Source: Nyssa sinensis (Eukaryota; Streptophyta; Magnoliopsida; Cornales; Nyssaceae). From it: DNA of 64,000 bases. How positions within the stretch are numbered: the first letter of the stretch is position 1; each line of letters starts with the position of its first letter. Positions 36,501-48,689 of the stretch are shown here, piece by piece. The translations under genes and the position numbers were made by a program. A model generated the notes under the pieces. The model was not told the DNA's origin, ran no database searches, and saw only the letters and a program-made list of their open reading frames with translations. Location: contig CM018035.1 of assembly GCA_008638375.1 (NCBI GenBank), forward strand, positions 1,787,501 through 1,851,500, read 5' to 3'.

Positions 36501-36844
36501 TACTAATCCAAACAAAATTAGAAAACCAAAATATATAAAAAAAAATTGATCAAAAATTGGCAATTTTTTAGGCCTTTCGATAATCCGATTAATTAGTACT
36601 TTAACTTAGAACAAGACTTTGAATACTTCCATTAATTCATGAAATCAAAAGTCACTTTTTTCTAGATCAAAAAAGAAGAATACGATTGGAGACACTCTCC
36701 CCTTGCCATTTCTAATCTTTAACATTACTCAATTTGATAATCTCTTAAAATATAATTATTTATTTGTAAGACAATAGAGCTAATTGATTATAGCACAGTC
36801 ATTTTATTTCTCAAAATTTACTATTTATAATCTCAAAGTTATTT

Positions 36845-37195
36845 ATTAGTTTCAGAGCATAGTAACAAAAGCGGAACCAGGATGCTTCATTTGGATGGCC
36901 CTTGCTTTGAATAAGATTTAATTATTTATGTATCTTTAAGAAATATGTGTATATATTTGAAATTACGGACTACATTCCCACTCCCCTCCCTCCCTCCCCC
37001 ACTCTCTCTCCCTGATATTCATTAGTTTCAAAATAGTTTCAGAACTTATTAACAAAAGTGAAATCAGAATGTTCTATTTGAAAAGACTATTGCTCTGAAC
37101 AATAAAGTATTTATGTATTTTTAAAGAAATATGTATATATATTTGAAAAAAATTTTCAAAGTTGTGGGCCACGCCCTCTCTCTCCATTTCTAAAT
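36845..37195. repeat. Diverged direct duplication of about 180 bp
   Basis: The series TTAGTTTCA, AACAAAAG(C/T)G, ATTTATGTAT, AAGAAATATGT and ATATATTTGAAA occurs twice, each followed by a pyrimidine-rich block (CTCCCTCC... and CCCTCTCTCTCC). The phrase GCGGAACCAGGATGC resembles ends of small plant transposons. Confidence 0.45.
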
Positions 37196-37231
37196 TGTGT
37201 CTGGACAAATAAATATTTATTACATCTGATT

Positions 37232-37484
37232 AATGTTTTACTTTTCTCATCTCATTTTAAGAGTCTTTTATCACTATTTATTTTAAGAGTTTCATTTAAA
37301 AAATTAACGTACTTTTAAGTTATAAATTTTTAAAACTATCTTTTATTGTACCTAATGTGAACATAACTTACAATTAAACGAGGACAATATGAAAAATTTA
37401 AATAGTTTTAAAATAATAAAATAATACTTCTAAAAAATTTAAAATGTCCAAAAAGAACTATCATTTTAAAACGAGGGAGTATTT
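37232..37484. mobile_element. Stowaway-like MITE, copy 2
   Basis: Matches 1459-1710 over its length (TTTTAAGAGTC, TTAACGTACTTTTAAG, CTAATGTGAACATAACTTA) and ends with AAAACGAGGGAGTATT, a typical Stowaway end next to TA. Confidence 0.6.
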
Positions 37485-40400
37485 TAATAGTACAAATATT
37501 TATTCTTTGTATGATTATTGTAAATTTAATTTTTTCACTCGAAAATTATATATATATATATATATATATGTTATACATCAATTAAAATGATGAGTGATAT
37601 ATGGGACTAAAATATTAAATACTTTCTGTTAGAAATACGGTCCAGTCCAATCTATGAATACTGGCTCCTACATTTCTGCTGACCTTCCCGTTGGCTTGGA
37701 AAGTTTGTTGGGTTGGGATTTGTGTCATTTGTAATATGCAAATCATTTAAAGCTTTTGCAGTGGGGAATCAATCAAGTCACCAGACTGCTACTACACTAC
37801 AAATATGTGGAACCCTTTTCCACCAATAATTTTATAATGTTGATAGCAAGGTTTCAATAAAAAAACACGTGTCTCTATAAAGTTACATAAACAACTTCCA
37901 ACCCCTCCTATTAACTCTTTTCAGGATTTGGACGTGTCTTTAAGTCTACCCCTCACTAAATTTTTTTGAGATCAACTACAAATTTAATCACGTGGGCTGC
38001 ATCAAATCTATGTCTTTTTCTTTGGATAAATCATTCTCTAAATGTAAAATAAAGTGGTTAAAATTTTTTCTCTTCACGTAACAAAATTTGAATCTCATAT
38101 TATACATACACACGTTTATAATAATTTTTCCTCACTGAACCTTTTCTTTGCTACAAATAATTTTTTGCTTATCGATTTAAGGAGCCAAGCATACAAATTG
38201 TTATGGGTTGCTCTTCATTATATTATACACTGATAGATTGGTAGTGGGTAGGTTTCTCAAGCTTGGACATGGAGTGTTTGGCTTTTAAAATTTAATAACT
38301 TCTATTAACGTTGTGAGGATGTGTTGGTATGCAACCCATAACAATTGAAAAAATCTGATTGAAAAGTCACGTCAAGTGATACCACGTTTAAATTTGAATA
38401 ATTTTTCAAATAAAAATCTGGTAGGTATTAACATAGCTAACATCTGGGATTCCATTAGCAAACTGCATTGATTTTAGTACCTCAGTTCCTTTTTTTGGCT
38501 TCCCTTTAATTTTTTAATTTTATTTTTTTTAAATAGATATTTTATTGAGAATCCCATGGGAAAAGGCAAGCCAACAGCCCAAAGATAAAGAGCACAAAAC
38601 ACTACAAATTAAAAAGAAGGCTCCCCCACCAAGCAAAGGAACCAGCTAACTACAAAAAAAGAAATACAAAAATAATTACCAAAAAAAAAAAAAATGCAAT
38701 ACAAAAGCAAGCAAATGAAAACAAAAATAATTTTTAAAAACAGTTTTTAATTTCAAAATGCGGGATGCGCGTTTCAAAATAAATTTTTTAAAATTTTTTA
38801 AAATTTAGATTATCATATCTAAATACATTTTCATAATTTTTTAAAAATTAATTACAAAATTTTGAAATATTTCAGAAATTTTTTTTAAAAATTGTATCTG
38901 AATCACTATCCAAACGAAACTAACCTCCGACAAGAAGACCAATAGCCAACAATACTAGGGACCAAGAAAAAAATTGACTGTTTAAAAATGGATAATTATT
39001 ACACCAAAAAAAAAATCCCACGTCTGTGGGTAGGAGTTCGATTCCTCTTCCAATCATTATATTTATTAAATATTAACTGTGATGTATCAAAATTAGTAAG
39101 GTCATATCTCTTGACCAACTAAGGTTGGAGCAATTGCCCCGGTCAAATTTATTTATATATATGTTTTTCAAATATACCTCTTAGTTAATTTTTCAAACTT
39201 TTCTCTCTTTTTAATAAATCAATTTGGCCTCTCAATAAGACTAATTGATTTTCTTCATTTCTTTTTGTATAGCTTAAAATTTCTTAAGGGTATATTTCAT
39301 TTACTTAACTTCTTATTTAATCTGATTTGTAAATTTCTATATATTAATAAATTTAATTACTAACAAAAAAAAAAATACTATTAATGAGCATTAAATTTTA
39401 TTCTTTTTTTTTTTACTTTTAAACTTATGATTAAAATTTATTCCCTTAAAATAAGTTTTTGCCCATGTGATCAACAAATTATTGGTAGATCCAGTTTGGA
39501 TTGAGAGATTGAGAGAGAAAATAAAAGATTGATACAGAGATATAAATATATAACTTATTAATTTGAATGTTTAAGTAAGAAAGAGAATAAAAGATTCGGA
39601 GAGGTTTGGAGAAAAAAATGGACACTTCTCTAATCTCTCCACTCTCTCTCCAAAAGTGGAGAGCTTTAGAGAAAGAAAAAAAATTTAATGAATTTTCCAA
39701 ATGCTCAATGAAATGAATTTCAAGATCTTCTCCAGAAGCTTGAAAGCGGATGACTGATAGACGTGAAGGCTTGCCAGCACTGAGGAGATGAGCTCCATTC
39801 TTCCGGCATATGGCAATAGTCTTTTCTAATTGCTAATTCAGAGATTCAACTTGTCTTTCAAAATACTAAATATACCTTTAAATATTTGTGTAAAATATTA
39901 GAATTTTTATAATAAAATGAATTTAATTGTTCAATAATTTATATACTCTCTTTTCTTTTCTCATATTAACTATTCAAACAAAAAATAGTTATTTTTTCTC
40001 ATTTCTCTCATAAATATTCAAATAAGTTGAAGAGTAATAGTTTCTTCTACTTTCTCTTCCATTTTAAGTTATCATTTCATTTCTTTTTTTTCCGAAACTA
40101 AAGGTAACTAGCATGAGTAAGTCTCTTGGTGGAATTGACTTAACTCTAAGGACATATTTTGGGACCAATGGAATTGTTTGTCCGGATTGTTGAAGTAATC
40201 CAATACTTTCAAGATGCTCTCTACACTTGGCTTTTATTGATGTTCTTTGAGTTGTATATCTTGTGACTTCTTTTCCATCAATATATATTTTTTTTTGCTA
40301 ATAAAAATATATATATATATATGTGTGTGTGTCGTCTCCATCAGTGCCCCCTTCTGGCAACTGGGGTAATGATGTTTTTCCAGAAAGATGGGGTTCTGCT

Positions 40401-41357
40401 TTTGCTTTGGGACCATGGATATTGGCCACGAGACCAATTGGACAATCTGTTTGTATGGGAGAAAATAAGGAGGGAAATGGATGGAACTAGAGAGATGAGA
40501 AAAAGTAGGTGCCAATGGAAAGTGGTTTTCCCATTCTTTGGGAGATTCGTCTTGAAAAAAAAAATGGACAGAAAAATTTTAGGTATGCTTTTTCCCCTTC
40601 CTCTCGATGGGGAGAAATTTTTTCATTTTTCATTTTATTTTTTAGTAGAAAGAAAACTTAAAGAAGCAGACATACCACACACATAACAGGCTAGATGATT
40701 CTAGGATGCATTACAAACGTGACATATGTCAAAAGAAGGTGTCGATTTCAATCTAGGCCTTCTCCAACGTCAAAGTCCTGGCGAACTTCCCACTCGGGCT
40801 ACTAGTAGTAACACACACACATATATATATTGTAGTGAAAATATTTTATTATATTGTCTATTTATATTAATTGATATTATTTTATTAATATAATTATAAT
40901 ATTATTTATTATATCGTAAGTAAAATATATTTAAAGTGTTAATTATTTAATTTATAACTAATATTATATTCAACAAAATTAGTTTTTATATATTTTATTA
41001 ATTTTTTTTAAATTTCGTTTACAAACATGTAATCAAACACATACAAAATCATCTATAATAAAATAAATAAGACATTTCATAATTAGAAGTCACTTACAAG
41101 CAACTAAAAGCATCTTGTATTGATTTTATATCACATCATCAATACAATATTATTACATCAATGTAAAGTATTTTTGATAAATCTAAATGATAAGGATAGT
41201 TTTATCCAAAATAATAACAATAATTTCACACAAAAGGAGAAAGAGACGACATTTGAGAGACAGAAGATCTGCAGTAATTCACCTATATTTCGAATAAATA
41301 TATGAAAGGGTACGCAAACTTTGTCTCTGGACTCTTCTCCATCTGTCGTTATTTCTT
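37485..41357. other. Intergenic region downstream of MYB3
   Basis: AT-rich. The stretch 38530-38700 (GAATCCCATGGGAAAAGGCA... then GCTCCCCCACC) looks like the 3' end of an antisense LINE, but no coding part is left. The stretch 40240-40690 is pyrimidine/purine-skewed transposon-like sequence. No gene was seen. Confidence 0.35.
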
Positions 41358-43262
41358 TCATTCATCTTCTAAATCTAGGAAAGAAGCCACCTTCTTCAGC
41401 TCCAAATTGAAAGTGGGTTGATCCGAAAGCTCCCGTTTCATCTCACTTTCCGGCGAAGGGCCATCTTCTGAGAATGAAGGATATGATGAATACATATGGA
41501 TATTATTGCCACCCACTACGTCTCCATTTTCGCATATCTCATTGCTGTAAATGTGATAGGAATATGAGCTTAAATCATCTAGTATGAGATCGTCGCTGAT
41601 GTCAAAATCCATAAGAAAGTCGAGGGAATCATCCTGTAACGGGGTTGATGTTGAAGAAGACAATATTTTTCCAATATCACAGTTGATCAGCTGTTCATTT
41701 GTATTCAAGATCGATTGATGTTTTTCCGGCGGGAAGAAAGTTTTGTCCACTTTCAAGCCTTCGATGGGCTTCTTCTCTTCAGATTTAAGTGGTCTGAGTC
41801 CGATGGCTGGCTTTGATGTCTGGTCATTCAACTTTTTAGCCAAGTTTGTGTTCCAGTAGTTCTTGATTTCATTATCTGTTCGTCCCGGAAGTCTTCCTGC
41901 AATCAAAGCCCACCTGCATGCCAAAAAGTGAACAAAAACATCCGTGAAATGAATTATAAAATGATTTTTTTTAATAACTCGGTATTATTCGGTTAATATG
42001 TCGATTGATCTCACGGTCTATTTGCGGGTCTAATTAAAGTCGAATTAGTGTCTTGCATGGATTAATCTGAAGAGAAAGTAACATTCATTAAATTTTAACC
42101 TAACAATCTTGAAAGACAAGTTCCTTAATTATTATTTATCATCCATTTAGTCACTCCTTGAAATTTGAAATAATATACCTATATACACACATATACATAC
42201 ATATATATATATATATATACACACACACATATGAACCTCATTATTCCACAATTTTATCTCCATTTGTATCCCAAATATGATAGGTCATATATCTTGTAGT
42301 AATTTTTGGTCTCATCGATATGATTTTCAAAACAACTGTGATCATCGAATTGAAACTTGAAAGGGACTTGAAAGGGATAAACTAAACAAATTATGTTATC
42401 ATACTCTCGTGATAAAATGGGATAATGTCGTGAACATAAGGATTGAGATTAGCGATCCTCATTGTCTATTTTCACCTTTTGTTGGGAGCATGCATGCTGA
42501 CAAAACCTAAGAAGCTATTATATATAGAAGTGAGATGTATCGAGAATATTATTTTGGTGAATCTCACCTGAATATTACTATTATTATTATTATTATATAG
42601 CTTATAAATTAGACAATAAATTTAACAAATAAAAAAACCTTTCAAAAAACTTACTGCAGGAAAAAAAATTAATTAAAGAAATATGTCTAAATTTAAAAAA
42701 AAAAAATACAAGAAAAAAATTAAGGGGCAATTGACCCGGGCCTTAGTTGGCCTCCACCATGGTTTGAATATTGAAGCTCCCATTTTCTTTTCTTTTGCTG
42801 ATGAAGAAGAAGAAGATCAGACGAAGAAGAAATTACCTGTTGCCAAGAAGATTATGAAGTCTGATGATGAGATCCTCTTCATCGGCAGAAATGTTGCCTC
42901 TCTTGATATCTGGCCTCAAATAATTTAGCCATCGCAGTCTGCAACTCTTCCCACATCTCTTCAAACCTTCAAAATGAACAACACAAATTAACCACGCATG
43001 CATGAGAGAACACAATTAATATTATTTGATGAAATGATTGATCAGATCAGGCCAAAGTACAAGCCAGTTCGCCTGCTGCTTTAATTAGTTTCCTGTCTTT
43101 TTTTTTTTTTGGGTAGAGGCATAGTTTACCTGTTCTTTGGGCAAGAGTCCTCCATTTCCCTTCTCCATGGATTTTGACGTAGTTGATGAGAAGTTGGTCT
43201 TCCTGAAAGGACCAAGCCCCTCTATTCAGTCCATCTTTGGCACAACATTGATTTCTACCCAT
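41358..43262 (-). CDS. TT2-like R2R3-MYB (MYB3 of the cluster)
   Basis: R2R3-MYB of 272 residues, TT2/subgroup 5 type. Exons: 43262-43130, 42966-42837 and 41913-41358, with introns of 163 and 923 bp. Exons 1 and 2 are exactly the same length as in MYB2 (133 and 130 nt), which supports a duplication. The start [17 protein letters not shown] is typical; another in-frame ATG lies three codons upstream, but MGR is the family start. R2 and R3 are intact ([11 protein letters not shown]), and the bHLH motif is complete ([20 protein letters not shown]). The tail is acidic ([20 protein letters not shown]) and ends [12 protein letters not shown]. The stop TGA stands where related proteins often have W after DE, so a few residues may have been lost. 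It is the likeliest functional TT2-type regulator here. Confidence 0.93.
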
Positions 43263-43314
43263 TTCCCTCACCTTTGATCACACTAACCTTCACCGAGTTA
43301 TCACCAAAAAAAAA

Positions 43315-44030
43315 CCTTCTTTTCTCTTTCTCTTTCTCCACACACACCCCCACACAGCACAGACACTTCATATATATTGAAAAAAAAAAACCTTCTTTTC
43401 TCTTTCGCTTTCTCCACACACCCCCCACACAGTACAGACACTTAATATATATTGAAGAAAAAAACCTTCTTTTCTCTTTCGCTTCCTCCACACACCCCCA
43501 CACAGTACAGACTTGATATATATTGAAAAAAAAACCTTCTCTTTCTCTTTCTGTTTCTCCGCACCCCCCCCCCCCCCACACAGTACAGACAATTAATATA
43601 TATTTAGGTACGGACAATATATACATAGACACTTAATTTATCTTTATAACTTCTTCTTACGTTGTTTATGATAATTATATTAATTTTTTAAAAAAAAAAC
43701 CTTTTCTTTCTCTTTCTCCGCAACCCCCCCCCCCCCACACAGTACAGACAATTAATATATATTTAGGTACGGACAATATATGCATAGACACTTAATTTAT
43801 CTTTATAACTTCTTCTTACGTTGTTTATGATAATTATATTAATTTTTTTAAAAAAAAACCTTCTCTTTCTCTTTCTCTTTCTCTTTCTCTTCTCCGCACC
43901 CCCCCCCCACACAGTACAGACACTTAATATATATTTAGGTACGGACAATATATACATAGACACTTAATTTATCTTTATAACTTCTTCTTACGTTGGTTAT
44001 GATAATTATATTAATTTTTTAAAAAAATTT
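43315..44030. repeat. Six-unit CT-rich/poly-C repeat array upstream of MYB3
   Basis: Each unit begins CCTTCT(T/C)TTTCTCTTTC, passes a C run (5 to 17 C) and ACACAGTACAGAC, and continues TTAATATATATT. Three short units (starts 43315, 43391, 43465; about 70 bp) are followed by three long ones (starts 43534, 43700, 43858; about 160 bp). The long units add TAGGTACGGACAATATATAC to TTAATTTTTT. The array starts 53 bp before the MYB3 ATG, so it occupies the 5' UTR or core promoter. On the coding strand it is purine-rich with long G runs. Confidence 0.9.
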
Positions 44031-44476
44031 AAAATTAAATTAACTTTTTTTATTTTACAAAATAATATATAGATACTTATTTTTAGTCAATTTTTTTTTA
44101 AAATGACAAAACTACAATTTGTAATTTTTTTTTAATTTTTTAAATCTTGACCAAATTTTTTTATTTTTCAAATAAATATTTATAAAAACCTTAAATTTAT
44201 TTTTATATAAAATAAAAATAAATTATTTACCTTAAATATGCTTTTAAATAAAAAAATTAAAAACATTTTTAAAAAAAGTTAGAATAAATTGATCAAAATT
44301 GGAAAATTACAAAAATAAATAAAGGAGATAGTTTCGTCATTTTGAAAAAAAATTAACAAGAGTAAGATATCTGTATATTATTTTGTAAAGTAAGAGATGT
44401 CAATATAATTTTAAAAACTTAAAAAAAAATCAGTATAATTGTCACAAATTTCAAAGAAGGTTAATGTAATTTATCC
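44031..44476. mobile_element. Remnant of the Mutator-like TIR family
   Basis: It shares with 8388-8923 the blocks TTTATTTTTATATAAAATAA, AGTTAGAATAAATTGATCAA, CGTCATTTTGAA and TATCTGTATATTATTTTGT. It ends with GGTTAATGTAATTTATCC, the family end. The left end is lost against the repeat array. Confidence 0.5.
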
Positions 44477-44956
44477 TATATATTCATATATAGGCATGCA
44501 AAAACGTGATATATAACTTTTGCATTGGATTTTTCCCCTATTCAGTTTGAATTGGCAAGTTCATGGTTAGAAATAATGAACATATATATCACAACTAATT
44601 TATTCAATTTTTTTACTTTCTATGTGGAGTGGGGATCCGCTTTGATTGGTAACTTTCGATGTGCTGCACTTCTTTACCAACCATTTTTGTGGTGTGTGTG
44701 TGTGTGTGTGTGTGTGTGTATTCTAGTGTGTATAAGCTATACTGTACTATAGTAGTGGTAGATTTTCCTGGTATATGTGTGTATAAGGTATGTGAACTTG
44801 AGAATTATGAAACCACATATATATATATATATATGTGTATGCATGTGGCTCATATTCATAAATATTGATAAGATTTCAGAGAAAATATATAGGTGCTTGC
44901 TTCCAAATTAATCCAAATGCTTGTTTTGAAAAAGTTTTTTTATAACAATTTAATTT

Positions 44957-46255
44957 AGAGGTGGCAAATGTTATCCAAATCCGTTAACCAGCCCTAACCT
45001 GCCCGCTATCAACTCGTCCTAACCTGCTCATTTAATTAGCGGGTCATAAACGGGTTGGGTAATAAGGAATCCGTCAATTTAGCGGGTCAATACAGGTTGA
45101 GTATGGGTGTTTGATGGGTTGAAAATGAAAAGTAATAAAATAGTATAAAAATATATATAAGATATATATATATATATATTCTTATTTATATATATTAATA
45201 TTTATATCTTCATTTGGGAAAGAACAAAATACTAAAACATATACAATAGATTATAAAACAAAAATAATATTTAGAGAATGTAATTCAAGATCACTATATA
45301 TATAAACAAAACACAAACCAAAAACTTGTGATTCAAAATAAGTTGAATTGATCTTCGCTAGGAGCTTTGAATACCATTTTTCTCTATAAACGATAATTGG
45401 CATATACAAACCACATCAAAGACATACATGTACAAAAATATGAATTCATCTTATTAGTCTATATTAATTATCATGAAAAAAAATAAAATTTTTTACCACT
45501 ACTTAAATACATAAAAAAATTAATTACATATATATAATTTGTTTTTCAATATGAAATAAAATAGGATTAGGTTTTTTTTTTTATATATGTTTCCAAATTT
45601 GATCCGGTTAGAAATGATAGATTCACTGGGATATCTGTACGTGTGTGTGTGTGTGTGTATATAATTTTTTTTTCTCGAAATGAATTAAAATAGGATTAGG
45701 ATTTTATTTTTATGTTTCCAAATTTGATCGAGGTAATCCTAAATTTTAATTTCTTATTAATTTCCAATTGTGGGATGATAACGATTTTACTGATTTTTAT
45801 TTATATTTTTTGTTATCTAAAATGTCCAAAAATAAAATCTTTATTACAAAAAAAATCTAACAGAATGTATTTCATGTCAGAAATATGATTGTTTATATTA
45901 AAATATGTTGATCCAATATAGATCGAGAAAAATACTTAAATTTTATGAAAAATAAAATTTTCAATAAGAAATGTTGCGTGATATTTTTTTGTTTATCCAA
46001 AAAGATTAAAAAATAAATTTTCAATACCTAAAATAACAAGTTAATGTATTTTATGAATTGAATAATTTATTTTAGAAACATTTTAAAATTATTTTTTCAA
46101 AAGAAAAAAATCACGTTGTGATACCTAAAAAAATATATAATAATAGAATATATACCTAAAAAACAAGTTGGGTAGTGGGTCAAATTCGAGTTCAACCCGT
46201 TTATGACCCGACCCGTTTACAACCCGCCTAAAGTCACCCGGTTTGCCAGGCCTAG
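44957..46255. mobile_element. hAT-like non-autonomous element, about 1.3 kb
   Basis: The left end AGAGGTGGCAAATG and the right end TTTGCCAGGCCTAG are the typical hAT-type ends (GGTGGCAAA/TTTGCCA). Subterminal inverted sequences agree: AGCGGGTCATAAACGGGTTG on the left and CAACCCGTTTATGACCCG on the right. The flanks TTTAATTT (44949-44956) and TTTAATTA (46256-46263) resemble an 8-bp target duplication. The inside is AT-rich and has no transposase. Confidence 0.75.
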
Positions 46256-47629
46256 TTTAATTAATCAAAATGCTAATTTTATTGAAAAGTATGATTCAAA
46301 AGCTATGAACAAAAAATACACTATTTTATTTTCTTAGTCAAGCCGTTGTTTGTGTAGATTATGAAATTTGTTGATCATATATATACACGTCTTCTAACTT
46401 GTTGATATTTTGTAGTATATATAATTACACTGATATATTATATAGCAACATTTTTTAGACAATTTTTAAACTATACATATTTTATGTCTCATCATTTTCA
46501 TTACACCATTCTCATAAGAGAATTTATTGATGGGTCCTATGGTGATGAGTTTCACCCCCTTAGAGAGATGTGAGATGAAAATAATGAGAACAAAAAAATG
46601 TCGTATCTAATTTAATATATTATAAAAATTTATATATATATATATAATTTAATCATTAATGAATTGAATTTATTTAATCTATATCCAATCTCATCATATT
46701 AAGTTTTTTTACCATATCCAAAATAAATAGATCAAATTCAAATCATAATATAATGTATCGAGAACTCTAATAAATAATCAAATTCGAATCATGATCCAAC
46801 CCATTGAGAGCCCTAGTAAATATATATCTCTCGACTAGTGTAGCTTTAAGTTTCAATTGTGTATGTATTACTTAAATCATACAATATGTATGGGCACTAA
46901 GTGGACACATTTATCACTTCATTAAGGTTGTTTTAACCATCTTATTGAAAGATAAATAATGTTACAATAAACTCGAATATATATCAAACAAAATATTTTA
47001 ACCATTAGATGATCTAAAGATTAAAATTTTATTTATAAAAAATCTCATCTCATATATACTCGAAATTATAGTAACATTACCCTAAAAAGATTATTATCAA
47101 ATGACTCGAGCCCAAATTAATGTTCAAGCCAATTTGCATCATTGAATGAATTTGATTGACCTAAAACTCATCCAACAAGCCTCAAAACAACCCAAGTTCA
47201 GTCCAAATCCTTCTGTTTATAAATTTATTGAAATGCTTTAAAATTGGAAAACCAAAAATAAAAATGAAAAACCAAGTCCAACATAATAAATTAGTTCAAT
47301 TACAAATACAGAGTTCGACTCCTCGCCTGTAAAAATTTCTCCATTATCCTAAACAAATAATGATTTCATTACACCATTTCAACATTTAAATAATAATTAT
47401 AAGACAACTCACCATCAAATAATACCAAGAAACAAATTGTTCAGATTTTTTTATAATAAAAAAAAAAAAAGATAAAAATATTCTACACCTTCCATAGATT
47501 TGCATCAAACTCAAAAGCTAAAAAATAATCAAATTTGGATTGTTTTTTCAGTGCAAATCAACTGCCAAATGAGACACACAGCATTATATGTTGAGATATA
47601 AAGGTGTTGGAGAGGAGACAAACTCAAAC
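46256..47629. other. AT-rich intergenic region
   Basis: No gene, RNA or clear repeat was seen. A T-loop-like phrase (GAGTTCGACTCCTC near 47310) stands alone, without a tRNA fold. Confidence 0.4.
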
Positions 47630-47866
47630 CTCCAGTCAGGAGTGTCGAGCCAAATGAGCTCGTGATGAGGCATGGGCTCAGCAATTCCATCAACCATATC
47701 TTCCATGGCAGTATGACACGCTGTCAGCTCAATTATATAATCACATATCTTCAACTAATACACAAACTAGTAGATGGTCAATAGCTGTGATCTTCATGAC
47801 ATTTCAATTCTCATATAACTACAAAATGAACAAAAGCAAGGTCCTCTGTCGGTCCATCCTGTGATG
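47630..47866 (-). CDS. Two candidate exons of an unknown gene
   Basis: The minus-strand segment 47720-47630 is bounded by AG and GT and codes, in phase, CHTAMEDMVDGIAEPMPHHE and LIWLDTPDW. This is far more protein-like than the surroundings. An upstream segment ending near 47820 (CACAG at its 5' border, starting at about 47866) joins in phase and would add WTDRGPCFCSF. I recognise no family. It lies 0.8 kb after the TAF12 stop on the same strand, so it could be a separate small gene, a gene fragment, or chance open sequence in the TAF12 3' region. Confidence 0.25.
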
Positions 47867-48689
47867 AGAATAAGTAATGGTTAGACATCCATAGATTCAG
47901 CAGAATAGAAGTTCATTGTAAGAGGAATGCACAAGTACAACGTGCTATTCTCCATTGCCCTCTATATTTTCCACACACCCGCTTTGTTAGTGGCAGTTTT
48001 CAAAAATCATCAGAATAAAAATGTGACATTGTAGAAAGTGTGTTACTTCCATTCAACTGATGGCAGTATAGGGTATTTATGGTAATAGCAGCAGCAATGG
48101 TTTTATCAGAGTGCAAAAGGCTACACCATCTAATGGTGGAGACAATAGAGGTTCAATAGGCAGTAGGCAAAGAATAATATTTAGGTGAAATTCAACGTGA
48201 CTGTAATTTCTTAACCTATATGGGTCATTGGAGTCATTTAACATATTTTAAGGGAAGGTGCGGCTTCTTGTTAGAGTTGATGGAATTGGGAAAGTGTAAG
48301 ACCCACGCATCAATTCTTGCAAACATGATGACACTTTCTATTAGAAAGGGTAGGTAGCAAGTGTCAAGTTACTAAACCAAGAGGCCACTCCACTCAGAAA
48401 TGAGTGTCACTGACCCATTGCTTTGCCTGCCCATAATGCAACATTGGCTTACACTCCAGACAATGCATTTTCATATTATAATACAAATAGCCCGAGGCTT
48501 ATGTGGATGAGTTCCACTTGGACTAATAACAAATGGCCATTTCATCCATGACAATGAATATAAGTAATGTCAATTCACGAAAGATAGCAATAAGTTCATT
48601 ATTTGAAGGTGCCATATGCTTACCAATAAGGTCCAGGCAGTTATATCTAAGCAACACGGAGACCAAATGAATGTGAAAACCTCTATCCA

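Noticed and set aside
38530..38710. Possible LINE 3' end on the minus strand
   Set aside because: Only UTR-like phrases are left and no reverse transcriptase sequence is visible, so it is not listed as an element.
39020..39140. TRNA-like T-loop phrase GGAGTTCGATTCCTC, possible SINE
   Set aside because: A possible A-box lies only on the opposite strand, and no cloverleaf or SINE ends could be built.
40234..40686. A 121-codon plus-strand frame and a 93-codon minus-strand frame
   Set aside because: The composition follows purine/pyrimidine skew, no motif is seen, and the region looks like transposon-derived sequence.
43255..43963. Long minus-strand and plus-strand frames with repeated EKEKRRFF-like or FSFSTHTP-like units
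   Set aside because: They are translations of the tandem CT/poly-C array and have no independent coding sign.
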